The notes beneath the pieces are model-generated. The model had not been told where the DNA came from, did no database searches, and saw nothing but the letters and a program-made list of their open reading frames with translations. DNA of 54,147 nt from an uncultured Flavobacteriaceae bacterium (GTDB lineage Bacteria > Bacteroidota > Bacteroidia > Flavobacteriales > Flavobacteriaceae). This document shows positions 27,023 to 36,156 of this stretch, piece by piece. How positions within the stretch are numbered: position 1 is the first letter of the stretch; the number at the start of each line of letters is the position of its first letter. The stretch covers positions 1-54,147 of the forward strand of contig CANKUU010000023.1 of NCBI GenBank assembly GCA_947486785.1, read 5' to 3'. Made by a program: the position numbers and the translations under genes.

Positions 27023-27991
27023 ATGAAAAGGCTTATTATAATTTGTTTAATTGGTATGTGTACTGCTGTACAACAAAGCAGCGCTCAAGAAAAGCAGGGT
27101 ATAAAAGTACTCCTTGTAGACGGTCAAAACAATCACGAACAATGGCCAAAAATTACCTTTTTACTAAAAACCTATCTTGAAGAAAGTGGCTTATTTTTAG
27201 TAGACGTAGCGCGTACTGGCTACACCTGGAAAGGAGAAAAGTACATTGCTGAGTTTCCTATAAAACATCTGCAAACAACTATTGCATTAGAAAAACCAAA
27301 AACAGATCCTGATTTTAGTCCTAAATTTTCGAACTATGATGTTGTCATTTCTAACTTTGGATGGAACGCCGCCAATTGGCCAGAACGAACACAAAAAGCA
27401 TTCGAAACCTTTATAGAACAAGGTGGTGGACTTGTAGTTTTTCATGCCGCAGATAATTCTTTTCCTAACTGGAAAGCCTATAATACCATGATAGGTTTAG
27501 GTGGTTGGGGCGATAGAACCGAAAAAGATGGGCCTTATGTATTTTACAATGACAAAGAAATTTTGACCACCGATAACTCACCCGGTAAAGCTGGCGCGCA
27601 CGGGCCTCAAAACGAATATCAAATTAAAATAAGAGATACTGAACATCCCATTACCAAAGGCATGCCTAAAGTTTGGATGCACACCAAAGATGAGCTCTAT
27701 AATAGTTTAAGAGGTCCAGCAAAAAATATGCAAATTTTAGCAACCGCCTACTCTGACCCAGAAAATCAGGGTTCGGGCAAACACGAGCCAGCTCTAATGG
27801 CGTTAACTTACGGTAAAGGCCGCATATTTCATAACATTATGGGGCATGCAGACTATTCTGTAAATTGCATTGGCTTTATAAGCACCATGCTTAGAGGAGC
27901 AGAGTGGGCTGCAACAGGTAAGGTAACACAAGAAATTCCAAAAAACTTTCCTTCAGCAGAAAAATCAAGTTCAAAAATTTCTAATAAGTAG
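27023..27991 (+). CDS. Secreted ThuA domain protein
   Basis: 322-aa protein with a signal peptide (MKRLIIICLIGMCTAVQQSSAQ) and a ThuA domain, a class I glutamine-amidotransferase-like fold met in sugar utilisation. Seen: VLLVDGQNNHEQWP (start), YDVVISNFGWNAANWPE, QGGGLVVFHAADNSFPNW, EHPITKGMPKVWMHTKDELYNSL and GRIFHNIMGHADYS. The family has been linked to trehalose and other glycan turnover, but its enzymatic role is not settled. It lies 33 nt after the GyrI-like gene. A long gene-free region follows. Confidence 0.9.
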   Translation: MKRLIIICLIGMCTAVQQSSAQEKQGIKVLLVDGQNNHEQWPKITFLLKTYLEESGLFLVDVARTGYTWKGEKYIAEFPIKHLQTTIALEKPKTDPDFSPKFSNYDVVISNFGWNAANWPERTQKAFETFIEQGGGLVVFHAADNSFPNWKAYNTMIGLGGWGDRTEKDGPYVFYNDKEILTTDNSPGKAGAHGPQNEYQIKIRDTEHPITKGMPKVWMHTKDELYNSLRGPAKNMQILATAYSDPENQGSGKHEPALMALTYGKGRIFHNIMGHADYSVNCIGFISTMLRGAEWAATGKVTQEIPKNFPSAEKSSSKISNK

Positions 27992-28435
27992 TTGCCTTAT
28001 CTTTAGCAGCAACAAAGCTTTGTATTCTCCTGTTAAAAACAAACCTGTAAACAAAACTTCAGGATGCTACAATTGGTACAGCTGCTAACAGGACTTTTAC
28101 CCAAAAAAAATAGTCCCAAGCTAAACTGGCGCATCAATTAGAAATAAAATCACAAAAATTTAAAAAAGTTAGGTTAGATTTTATAGTCTTAATTTAAAGA
28201 AAACAATATTTTTTTAGAAAAAAAATAGTCCACATGCCGCTAAAAAAAAGAAAAAAAATAGAGAAGAAAAAAGCCTCATCTTTTGGTGTGATAAAAAGAG
28301 CACAAAATTATCTAATTGAGTCTCAAAATAGCCTTATATGGACTTATATTTATTCCAAATTAAGACCTTAAAACCATAAAGAAGTTTAATTTTAGAAGCA
28401 ATTCAGAGCATGGCACTCTTAAAAGAGAAAAAATC

Positions 28436-28554
28436 AAAAACCAACTGAGGAGTTGGTTGTAGTTTTACAAAACGTTCTAAAACCTTTTAAATCCTAGCTG
28501 AAATTCACAAAAAACCTATGACCAACACCCTCACCAACTCCTCAGTTGGTTTTT
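28436..28554. repeat. Inverted pair of identical 22-bp terminator-like hairpins
   Basis: Left copy 28436-28457 and right copy 28533-28554 are exact reverse complements over 22 bp. Each contains a 6-bp stem (CCAACT/AGTTGG) with a 4-nt loop (GAGG left, CCTC right). The right copy ends in five T on the plus strand; the left copy ends in five T on the minus strand. Each is therefore a terminator facing outward, and the 75 bp between them is bounded by them. Possible readings: a small mobile repeat with self-complementary ends, or two terminators left from a rearrangement. Confidence 0.75.
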
Positions 28555-29147
28555 AACAAAAAAATAAATTCGTTTTTGAAAGAAATTACAGAGGGCAACA
28601 CTAATTTTACCTACATTTTTTATGGCTTTTCCGATATTTTAATCTGCTTATTCTCTCGTAGCTTAAAAACAATTAAATTTTTATCTTTTGGCAAAACCAA
28701 ATCATTGCTTTTTCCACAAAAATGTTCGTACGATAAGCACTAAATAATAGTCTATCAAAATAGATCTTAATTTTTTTTCTTAAGATGAAAACATGCCCCT
28801 TTAAAAACCTCATCAGTCTATTAAAAAATGATTTACTGATTTTATACCAAATACACTCCAATAAAAAGAACCCTACTTTGCTTGGCTTAAGGCCTCGCTT
28901 CTAACTCAGTATTAAGCTATCTAACTCATCCGAAAATCGTTTTGCAAAGTACACCGTCTTACAGTGCTACAACAGTCGGCTGTGCGGTGCAATTTTTAAA
29001 TTTTGTACGACATTCTAAATATCCTTTAAAAAAATAAGTCCCATAAATTCTACCTCTAATTCACGCTTAGTTATATCTTTTTTACTATTTCATTTATGGT
29101 TTGCCTACTTTTAATCGATATAAATAACATACTAAAACCCGTTAAAG

Positions 29148-29179
29148 TTTGTTAATATATCGGTTCTACTGTATTTTTG
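29148..29179 (+). promoter_or_regulatory. Promoter of the sdhCAB operon
   Basis: TTTG at 29148-29151 and TATTTTTG at 29172-29179 are separated by 20 nt, a near-perfect match to the Bacteroidota promoter pattern. The start codon of sdhC lies 20 nt further on, giving a very short leader. Confidence 0.65.
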
Positions 29180-29199
29180 TTTAGCTAAATCAACAACAA

Positions 29200-29868
29200 A
29201 TGAGTGCATTGATTAAATCTTCGCTTGCCCGAAAAATGGTTATGGCCTTATCAGGCCTCTTCTTGGTTTTCTTTTTAGGCCAGCATTTTGTTATTAACAT
29301 CACCTCGGTTATTGCGCCAGATACCTTTAACTCGTGGTCTCACTTTATGGGGCATAACCCCTTAGTTCAATTTCTTTTGCAGCCTATTTTAATTGCGGGT
29401 GTAGTTATACATTTTGTAATGGGCTTTACGCTTGAGCTTCAAAATCGAGCAGCAAGAGGCGTTAAGTATGTAAGTTACAAGGGTAGTGCTAATGCCTCAT
29501 GGGTTTCAAGAAACATGCTTATTTCTGGTGGTGTCATATTAGCTTTTATAGCTTTACACTTTTATGATTTTTGGTTGCCAGAAATTACACATAAATATAT
29601 TGAGAGCCACCCCGAAGATCCTACAAGATACTATGCTGAAACAGTTCATAAATTTGAACCTATTTGGAGAACGGTACTTTACATCATTGCTTTTGTATTG
29701 TTAGCATTACATTTATTACATGGTTTTGCTTCCTCTTTTCAAACAATGGGTATCAACAATAAATATTCTTCAGCTATTCAAACATTTACCAAAATTTATG
29801 CGATTGTAATTCCTTTTGGTTTTGCACTAATTGCGATATATCATCACCTTAACCCAATAACACATTAA
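29200..29868 (+). CDS. sdhC: SdhC, cytochrome b subunit of succinate dehydrogenase
   Basis: 222-aa integral membrane diheme cytochrome b subunit (Bacteroidota/B-type, single membrane subunit with five helices). It anchors the SdhA-SdhB head and transfers electrons to or from the quinone. Hydrophobic helices run at about 15-35, 55-75, 100-120, 155-180 and 195-215, with His residues in [26 protein letters not shown] and [15 protein letters not shown] suitable as heme ligands. A strong promoter lies just upstream, and sdhA starts 2 nt after the stop. Length is normal for this subtype. Confidence 0.95.
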   Translation: MSALIKSSLARKMVMALSGLFLVFFLGQHFVINITSVIAPDTFNSWSHFMGHNPLVQFLLQPILIAGVVIHFVMGFTLELQNRAARGVKYVSYKGSANASWVSRNMLISGGVILAFIALHFYDFWLPEITHKYIESHPEDPTRYYAETVHKFEPIWRTVLYIIAFVLLALHLLHGFASSFQTMGINNKYSSAIQTFTKIYAIVIPFGFALIAIYHHLNPITH

Positions 29869-29870
29869 GT

Positions 29871-31874
29871 ATGGGCATATTGGATTCAAAAGTTCCAGCA
29901 GGGCCATTGGCCGAGAAATGGACCAATCATAAAAATAACATTGATTTAGTTAACCCCGCAAACAAACGAAACATCGATATTATCGTTGTTGGTACAGGTT
30001 TGGCAGGAGGTTCGGCTGCTGCTACATTAGCAGAATTAGGATACAACGTTAAAACTTTTTGCTACCAAGATTCGCCAAGACGGGCGCACTCTATTGCAGC
30101 TCAAGGCGGAATTAACGCTGCAAAAAATTATCAAGGTGACGGTGATAGTAACTATCGCCTGTTCTATGACACCGTTAAAGGTGGAGATTACCGCTCAAGA
30201 GAAGCTAACGTTTATCGTTTAGCAGAAGTTTCTGCCAATATTATAGACCAATGTGTAGCGCAAGGAGTGCCTTTTGCACGTGAATATGGCGGATTGTTAG
30301 ACAACCGTTCTTTCGGAGGTGTTCTTGTTTCTAGAACTTTTTATGCAAAAGGTCAAACTGGACAACAATTACTTCTCGGAGCTTATTCTGCCATGAACCG
30401 ACAAATTAACCGTGGTAAAATAAAATCTTTTACGCGTCATGAAATGATGGATTTAGTAAAAGTAGATGGTAAAGCAAGGGGTATTATTGCTCGTAATTTA
30501 GTGACTGGAGAAATTGAGAGACACTCTGCACATGCCGTGGTATTAGCTACTGGTGGCTACGGAAACGTATTTTTTCTATCTACCAATGCGATGGGCAGTA
30601 ATGTAATGGCAGCATGGCGAGCACACCGTAAAGGTGCTTTCTTTGCCAATCCGTGTTACACACAAATACATCCAACATGTATTCCTGTATCAGGTGAACA
30701 CCAGTCGAAATTAACGTTGATGTCCGAATCTTTACGAAATGACGGTCGAATTTGGGTGCCAAAGCGTCTAGAAGATGCCAAAGCAATTCGCGAAGGGAAA
30801 ATGACACCGTTACAATTAAAAGAAGAAGATAGAGATTATTATCTTGAACGAAGATATCCTGCTTTTGGTAACTTAGTGCCAAGAGATGTAGCCTCAAGAG
30901 CTGCAAAAGAAAGATGTGATGCTGGTTTTGGAGTAAATAAAACTGGAGAAGCAGTTTATTTAGATTTTGCCTCAGCTATTGAAAGATATGGTAAAGAAAA
31001 AGCATTGATCGCTGGCCTAAATAATGCCGATAAAAATACAATTACCACTTTAGGTAAAGCTGTTGTTGAAGCAAAATATGGCAACCTTTTTCAAATGTAT
31101 GAGAAAATTGTAGATGAAAATCCGTACGAAACCCCAATGATGATATATCCTGCCGTTCATTATACGATGGGTGGACTTTGGGTTGATTACAATTTACAAA
31201 CAACTATAGCAGGCTGTTATGCCGCAGGCGAAGCAAACTTTAGTGATCATGGAGCTAACCGTTTAGGTGCTTCTGCACTTATGCAGGGTTTAGCTGATGG
31301 TTATTTTGTGTTACCTTATACCATTGGAAACTACTTATCAAAAGATATTAGAACTGGTCCTATACCTACCGACTCTGCAGAGTTTGATGAAGCGGAAAAA
31401 GAAGTTAGAGATCGACTAAGTAAACTAATGAGCGGCAGCGGATTACATTCTGTAGATTATTACCATAAGAAATTAGGTAAAATCATGTGGAACAAATGTG
31501 GTATGAGCAGAAATGCTGAGCACTTACAAGAAGCTATCGATGAAATTTCGGCTTTACGAGCAGATTTCTGGGAAAATGTAAAAATTCCTGGCAGCATCGA
31601 AGGAATAAACCAAGAATTAGAAAAAGCTGGCAGAGTAGCCGACTTTTTAGAACTAGGAGAGCTCTTTGCAAAAGATGCACTCACAAGAAATGAATCTTGT
31701 GGCGGACATTTTCGTGAAGAATATCAAACCCCTGAAGGTGAGGCATTAAGAGACGACAAAAACTTTAAGTTTGTTTCTGCTTGGGAATATAAAGGAGCCC
31801 CTAAAGATGCGGTACTTCATAAAGAAGAACTCATCTATGAAAATATTGAATTGAAGACAAGAAGTTATAAATAG
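29871..31874 (+). CDS. sdhA: SdhA, flavoprotein of succinate dehydrogenase
   Basis: 667-aa catalytic subunit that oxidises succinate to fumarate with covalently bound FAD. The FAD-binding Rossmann motif [21 protein letters not shown] is near residue 37, the flavinylation region [20 protein letters not shown] follows, and catalytic parts appear as [19 protein letters not shown] and [12 protein letters not shown]. The length matches the long form used by B-type enzymes. It is 2 nt after sdhC and 67 nt before sdhB. No defects seen. Confidence 0.97.
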   Translation: MGILDSKVPAGPLAEKWTNHKNNIDLVNPANKRNIDIIVVGTGLAGGSAAATLAELGYNVKTFCYQDSPRRAHSIAAQGGINAAKNYQGDGDSNYRLFYDTVKGGDYRSREANVYRLAEVSANIIDQCVAQGVPFAREYGGLLDNRSFGGVLVSRTFYAKGQTGQQLLLGAYSAMNRQINRGKIKSFTRHEMMDLVKVDGKARGIIARNLVTGEIERHSAHAVVLATGGYGNVFFLSTNAMGSNVMAAWRAHRKGAFFANPCYTQIHPTCIPVSGEHQSKLTLMSESLRNDGRIWVPKRLEDAKAIREGKMTPLQLKEEDRDYYLERRYPAFGNLVPRDVASRAAKERCDAGFGVNKTGEAVYLDFASAIERYGKEKALIAGLNNADKNTITTLGKAVVEAKYGNLFQMYEKIVDENPYETPMMIYPAVHYTMGGLWVDYNLQTTIAGCYAAGEANFSDHGANRLGASALMQGLADGYFVLPYTIGNYLSKDIRTGPIPTDSAEFDEAEKEVRDRLSKLMSGSGLHSVDYYHKKLGKIMWNKCGMSRNAEHLQEAIDEISALRADFWENVKIPGSIEGINQELEKAGRVADFLELGELFAKDALTRNESCGGHFREEYQTPEGEALRDDKNFKFVSAWEYKGAPKDAVLHKEELIYENIELKTRSYK

Positions 31875-31941
31875 TTTACAGTCGCTCATTAGCAGTTGAT
31901 ACACTCAACCGCAAATCGCAACAAACTACAAAACAAAAGCT

Positions 31942-32688
31942 ATGAAACTGAGCCTAAAAGTATGGCGTCAAAAAGATGCTAAAAGCAAAGGAGCTATGGT
32001 CGATTATTCTCTGGAAGGAGTAGAAGGCGATATGTCTTTTTTGGAAATGTTAGACGTTTTAAATGAGCAATTAATTGATAATGGTGAAGAACCCGTAGTA
32101 TTTGATCATGATTGCCGTGAAGGCATCTGCGGATCGTGCTCGCTTCAAATTAATGGTGAACCGCATGGCCCTGACAGATTGGTAACTACTTGCCAGTTGC
32201 ACATGCGCAAATTTAATGATGGTGACACCATTGTAATTGAGCCTTTTAGAGCCAAATCATTTCCAGTGCTTAAAGATTTAATTGTTGATCGTAGTGCTTT
32301 TGATAGAATTCAACAAGCTGGTGGTTATATTTCTGTAAACACCTCTGGCAATACGGTTGATGCAAATGCTACTCCTATAGACAAACATGCGGCTGACGAG
32401 GCTATGGATGCTGCAACTTGTATTGGTTGTGGTGCATGCGTTGCCGCTTGTAAAAATGCGAGTGCTATGCTATTTACCTCAGCTAAAGTTTCACAATACG
32501 CTTTATTACCTCAAGGTCAAGTAGAGGCGACACAACGGGTGCAAAGTATGGTTCGTCAAATGGATTTAGAAGGATTTGGCAACTGCACCAATACTGGTGC
32601 TTGTGAAATTGAGTGCCCGAAAGGAATTTCGTTAGAGAACATTGCTCGTATGAATCGTGAATATTTTAGCGCAAATTTAAAAGGATAA
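31942..32688 (+). CDS. sdhB: SdhB, iron-sulfur subunit of succinate dehydrogenase
   Basis: 248-aa subunit carrying three Fe-S clusters that wire electrons from FAD to heme. The 2Fe-2S ligands are C58, C63 and C66 (CREGICGSC) and C84; the ferredoxin-like part has [11 protein letters not shown] and [16 protein letters not shown] for the 4Fe-4S and 3Fe-4S clusters. Third gene of the sdhCAB operon, followed after about 20 nt by a strong terminator. Its maturation depends on Fe-S assembly of the kind encoded at the left of the window. Confidence 0.96.
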   Translation: MKLSLKVWRQKDAKSKGAMVDYSLEGVEGDMSFLEMLDVLNEQLIDNGEEPVVFDHDCREGICGSCSLQINGEPHGPDRLVTTCQLHMRKFNDGDTIVIEPFRAKSFPVLKDLIVDRSAFDRIQQAGGYISVNTSGNTVDANATPIDKHAADEAMDAATCIGCGACVAACKNASAMLFTSAKVSQYALLPQGQVEATQRVQSMVRQMDLEGFGNCTNTGACEIECPKGISLENIARMNREYFSANLKG

Positions 32689-32710
32689 ACGCTTAAAAGA
32701 ATATAAATTA

Positions 32711-32748
32711 AAATCCCAAATTCGACTAGTCTCGAGTTTGGGATTTTT
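32711..32748 (+). terminator. Terminator after sdhB
   Basis: A long stem pairs AAATCCCAAA (32711-32720) with TTTGGGATTT (32737-32746), extended by TTCGA/TCGAG with one wobble, and ends in five T. A-rich sequence on the left makes it possibly bidirectional. It ends the sdhCAB transcript. Confidence 0.85.
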
Positions 32749-32832
32749 AATTTAAACCCGAGAACGAATGGCACTAGAAGATGTACTGTGGTATACTTCT
32801 ATTCTTAAATTGTGTCATCATAGCTAAACAAA

Positions 32833-33990
32833 ATGAAATCATTTACAAGTAGTCATACGTCTAAACTTAAAACCTTACCGCCCTCTATATTTACCATAAT
32901 GAGTAAGCTAGCTACAGCACACAATGCTATAAATATTTCTCAAGGTTTTCCTGATTTTGACACCGATCCAATTCTTGTAGAACTGGTAGCAAAGGCGATG
33001 AGAGCGGGGCACAATCAATACCCACCAATGGCAGGTATATACACCTTAAGAGAAGCTATTTGTGAGAAAATTGAGTTGTTATATGGGGCACGTTACCATC
33101 CTAAATATGAAGTAACCGTTACCTCTGGCGCTACCGAAGCAATTTATTCTAGCATCAGCGCATTTGTATCTCCTGGTGAAGAAGTAATCGTTATAAAACC
33201 AGCTTATGATTGCTATGAACCAGCGATTTTAGCCAATGGAGGCATACCTGTTTTTATACAACTCAACAACAAAGATTTTAAAATGGATTGGCTTGATTTT
33301 AAAAGTAAAATCACCCCAAAAACGAGAATGGTAATTATAAATAGTCCTCACAACCCTAGCGGAACTGTATTTTCTAGAGAAGATATGCTACAGCTAAACG
33401 ATGCACTTAAAGATACTGATATCTTACTTTTAAGTGATGAGGCCTATGAACATATAGTTTTTGATGGATTAAGCCATCAGAGTATTGCAAGATACCCCGA
33501 ACTGGTTTCGAGAAGTATTATTTGTGCTTCATTTGGAAAAACGTTTCACATTACCGGATGGAAAATGGGCTACTGCGTTGCGCCAAAAGCATTAATGCAA
33601 GAAATTCAAAAAATACACGAGTTTAATGTTTTTAGTGTAAACCATCCTATGCAAAGAGCACTTGCCGAATACTTAAAAAACACTAATAACTATTTAGGGC
33701 TGAACGAATTTTTTCAACATAAACGAGATTTTTTTCTTGAAGCAATCAACAGTTCTCGATTTTTATACACCCCATCACAAGGCACCTATTTTCAATTGCT
33801 TGATTATTCTCAAATTTCTGAAGAAGCTGATGTTGATTTAGCAAAAAGGTTAACTATTGAACATGGATTGGCGAGTATTCCTATATCCGTTTTTAATGAA
33901 AACGGAATAGATAATAAATTACTCCGAATTTGTTTCGCAAAAAAGGATGAAACCTTAAAAAGAGCTTTAGATATTTTAGTAAATCTTTAG
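32833..33990 (+). CDS. PLP-dependent methionine-type aminotransferase
   Basis: 385-aa class I/II aminotransferase. The PLP-binding lysine is in CASFGKTFHITGWKMGY; the family residues INSPHNPSG and LSDEAYEHIVFDG are present. The layout (N-terminal SKLATAHNAINISQGFPDF, late RICFAKKDETLKRA) is that of the methionine aminotransferase group (YbdL-like), which makes methionine from its keto acid in salvage. The substrate is inferred from family memory. Its stop overlaps that of the convergent serine hydrolase by 4 nt, so there is no intervening terminator. Confidence 0.88.
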   Translation: MKSFTSSHTSKLKTLPPSIFTIMSKLATAHNAINISQGFPDFDTDPILVELVAKAMRAGHNQYPPMAGIYTLREAICEKIELLYGARYHPKYEVTVTSGATEAIYSSISAFVSPGEEVIVIKPAYDCYEPAILANGGIPVFIQLNNKDFKMDWLDFKSKITPKTRMVIINSPHNPSGTVFSREDMLQLNDALKDTDILLLSDEAYEHIVFDGLSHQSIARYPELVSRSIICASFGKTFHITGWKMGYCVAPKALMQEIQKIHEFNVFSVNHPMQRALAEYLKNTNNYLGLNEFFQHKRDFFLEAINSSRFLYTPSQGTYFQLLDYSQISEEADVDLAKRLTIEHGLASIPISVFNENGIDNKLLRICFAKKDETLKRALDILVNL

Positions 33991-35147
33991 TCTACCGCTT
34001 CATTTACTAACTTCATAAACTCCCCAATCTTGTTCGGCGCTAACCAGCGCGTAACAATAACCAAATCATGTTCTTTATCAATTACGATGAAATTACCTCC
34101 AAATCCTGCGGCATAGTATAAATCTTCAGAAAGACCGTTCCAATGTCGCGCCCCCTTTTTGTTTAGCCACCACATATAGCCATAATTAACGTTAGGTTTT
34201 GAAGGTGATATCGCTTGCTGAATCCATTCTTTGCTAATAATTTGCTCAGATGCCCAACTACCGTCTTTAGAAAATAATAATCCAAAACGTGCCATATCCT
34301 CAGTACTAATAAAAAGCCCTCCTCCAGAATGGCCACCGCCAGTCACCGATTTTAATTGCAATCCGTCAACAACAGTCCAAGCATCTTTATATCCAAACCA
34401 ACGCCATGTGGTCGACGCCCCAATTTTATCCATTACATGCTCTTTAAGCACCATAGGCACAGGTTTACGCCACAAATGCGTAAGCGCATAAGCGAGTACA
34501 TTAACCCGAACATCATTATACTCCATCACCGAACCGGGCGCCTTTGGCTTTTCTAATTTCCAGTCATCAACACCTCCTTCACTTGGTGGTCTATCGGCCC
34601 AATCTTTTACACCCCAAAGCTCTCCTGACCAGGCAGAATTTTGCTGTAACAAATGCTCCCAAGTAATTTTTGAGTTATGCACTCCATCGAAAGTACCATC
34701 CCAAATGTAAGCACCTACTTTATCGTTTGTGCTTGCCAACAAGCCCTTATCTACCGCCAAACCTGCTACTGTTGATAAAAAACTTTTGGTAACACTAAAA
34801 GTCATATCTACTCTTTTGGTATCACCCCACTTTGCAACCACATAGCCATTTTTAAGAATTAATCCTGCAGGGCCCCCTCTTTTCTTGGTTGGACCTAGAA
34901 CTTGATGAAAAGGCTCTTTCTCAAACCCTTTCAGTATAGCAATACGTAAATCGCGTGAGCCTTCATACTCGTTCGATTTGGCAAAAGCTATAGCTTGTTT
35001 TAATTTAACTTCATCTAAACCAACATCGGTAGGCCTTTTTTCTTGCCAAGCGGCATTAGGTGGTGGAAAATAATTTTGTGCCTGCATAACCACACAAACA
35101 AATAGCACATGAAACAGAAAAAGAATAGCTGATTTTTTCATCCCCAA
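33987..35147 (-). CDS. Secreted serine hydrolase, beta-lactamase family (class C type)
   Basis: 386-aa exported protein: signal peptide 1-23 (ILFLFHVLFVCVVMQAQ). The catalytic SxxK is SVTKSF in the N-terminal half, with YNDVRVNVLAYAL as the likely Tyr-x-Asn-like site and a late HWNGLSEDLYYAAGFGGN segment near the third motif. This is the serine beta-lactamase / penicillin-binding-like fold, used by D-alanyl peptidases and esterases. Substrate unknown. Followed after 7 nt, in reverse order, by the GNAT gene that lies upstream on the same strand. Confidence 0.86.
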   Translation of the reverse strand: MGMKKSAILFLFHVLFVCVVMQAQNYFPPPNAAWQEKRPTDVGLDEVKLKQAIAFAKSNEYEGSRDLRIAILKGFEKEPFHQVLGPTKKRGGPAGLILKNGYVVAKWGDTKRVDMTFSVTKSFLSTVAGLAVDKGLLASTNDKVGAYIWDGTFDGVHNSKITWEHLLQQNSAWSGELWGVKDWADRPPSEGGVDDWKLEKPKAPGSVMEYNDVRVNVLAYALTHLWRKPVPMVLKEHVMDKIGASTTWRWFGYKDAWTVVDGLQLKSVTGGGHSGGGLFISTEDMARFGLLFSKDGSWASEQIISKEWIQQAISPSKPNVNYGYMWWLNKKGARHWNGLSEDLYYAAGFGGNFIVIDKEHDLVIVTRWLAPNKIGEFMKLVNEAVD

Positions 35148-35154
35148 ACCGGTT

Positions 35155-35688
35155 TTAATTCACAACAAAGTTCGTTAAATCTAAACGCATCAACCAATCG
35201 GTTTGTTTATCAGATCCGATATAGTATGGATGCGTATCAAATTTAATAAAATTATACTTTTGATAGAATCTAATAGCGTTTGTATTGTTCTCCCAAACAC
35301 CGAGCCACATAAAACGTTTATCGGCTTTAACAGCGATCTCTATAGTCTTTTGCAACATTTGCTTACCTATCTGATTTCCTTGAAAATCTTTTAGCACGTA
35401 AATACGTTCAAGCTCTATACTTTCTAGAACTTTAATATCGGTTTGGGCCTCTGCTACATTCAGCTTGAAATAACCAACAAGTTGACTCTCTCTAAAAACG
35501 AAATAAAAATAAGAATTAGGATTATTTAGCTGTTTTTTAATGTTTTCTCTATCAAAAGCAGCATCAATATATGCTTTAAAATCGATGGGATTATTATCGC
35601 TTTCAAAAGCATCAACAAATGTCTTTCTCGAAATAGCGACCAAGAGATCTAAATCGGCAATCTCGCATTTATGAAAATTACATTGCAT
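35155..35688 (-). CDS. GNAT-family N-acetyltransferase
   Basis: 177-aa acetyltransferase. The acetyl-CoA binding motif A appears in LERIYVLKDFQGNQIGKQMLQKTIEIA, followed by FMWLGVWENNTNAIRFYQKYNFIKFD, as in spermidine/spermine or ribosomal-type acetyltransferases. Function not assigned further. Start chosen at 35688 because the N-terminus MQCNFHKCEIADLDLLVAISR matches the usual family entry strand. The gene ends 7 nt before the serine hydrolase start on the same strand, forming an operon. Confidence 0.9.
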   Translation of the reverse strand: MQCNFHKCEIADLDLLVAISRKTFVDAFESDNNPIDFKAYIDAAFDRENIKKQLNNPNSYFYFVFRESQLVGYFKLNVAEAQTDIKVLESIELERIYVLKDFQGNQIGKQMLQKTIEIAVKADKRFMWLGVWENNTNAIRFYQKYNFIKFDTHPYYIGSDKQTDWLMRLDLTNFVVN

Positions 35689-35729
35689 AGTAGAAGTTAC
35701 CTATGCGATCAAAAATACGAAAACAAAAA

Positions 35730-35754
35730 AAAGCAGCGTTTTTGTCGCTGCTTT
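35730..35754 (-). terminator. Terminator after the 35-aa ORF
   Basis: A 9-bp perfect stem (AAAGCAGCG at 35730-35738, CGCTGCTTT at 35746-35754) with a 7-nt loop is preceded by A-runs, which are T-runs on the minus strand. It lies 24 nt after the stop of the small minus-strand ORF at 35778 and 42 nt upstream of the GNAT start. Confidence 0.8.
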
Positions 35755-35777
35755 CTAATAAGTTTGTTTATAAAATA

Positions 35778-35885
35778 CTACACCATAAATAGCTTTCGCA
35801 TTAACATTACCATGCCACTAAAAAAATCGTTTCGATATACTTGAATTTCTTGGTTTGTAGGTTTTTGATGTATTTGGGCGTCCAT
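35778..35885 (-). CDS. 35-aa small protein, unlisted short ORF
   Basis: A short open frame that standard length cut-offs miss. It encodes 35 residues starting MDAQIHQKPTNQEIQ and then VYRNDFFSGMVMLMRKLFMV, so a polar N-terminal half precedes a methionine-rich, amphipathic or membrane-interacting C-terminal half. Support for coding: it has an A/T-rich leader, lies alone in a 468-nt gap, and is followed 24 nt later by a strong minus-strand terminator. No family is known to me. A possible -7-like box TACATTTA lies upstream on the minus strand. It could be a regulatory peptide or membrane peptide. Confidence 0.55.
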   Translation of the reverse strand: MDAQIHQKPTNQEIQVYRNDFFSGMVMLMRKLFMV

Positions 35886-36156
35886 AATAAAAAAGATTTA
35901 GGTTATTAAAATTGATCGATTTGAGATAATCAACTTTTTAATATAACGTAAATGTAGGCCTAATAGCATTTTTCCACCGTACAATTGTTGTGAAGAAAGC
36001 TAAAAATGTTGTGAATAATATGAAAGGTAGATTTACTCGATTATCTACATAACATATTTGAATACAGCAAATTTTGAGATGAATAAAGGTTAAAATACCA
36101 ATAAAGATTGCTAAAAGTCGTAAAACAGCTATTGCATTTTTTTCCTTATTCTTCTG

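Larger units (their letters stand above)
27992..29199. other. 1.2-kb non-coding region upstream of sdhC
   Basis: Apart from the paired hairpins at 28436-28554 and the sdh promoter near 29150-29179, I see no supported gene. The composition is very A/T rich with long A runs (around 28200-28270). A 66-codon open frame at 28546-28743 has no family signal and starts inside the right hairpin, so I do not accept it. The region could hold a small RNA or a decayed gene. Confidence 0.45.

Noticed and set aside
28518-28556. Possible 12-codon threonine-rich leader peptide (MTNTLTNSSVGF) before the right hairpin
   Set aside because: The stop codon lies in the T-run of the terminator and the next gene is sdhC, which is not an amino-acid biosynthesis gene, so a transcription attenuator makes no sense here.
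28546-28743. 65-aa open frame after the right hairpin
   Set aside because: Starts inside the terminator, no family pattern, low-complexity translation; more likely chance.
33987-33990. 4-nt overlap of the aminotransferase and serine hydrolase genes as a sign of a frame error
   Set aside because: The genes converge and both C-termini look complete, so it is an ordinary overlap of stop codons.
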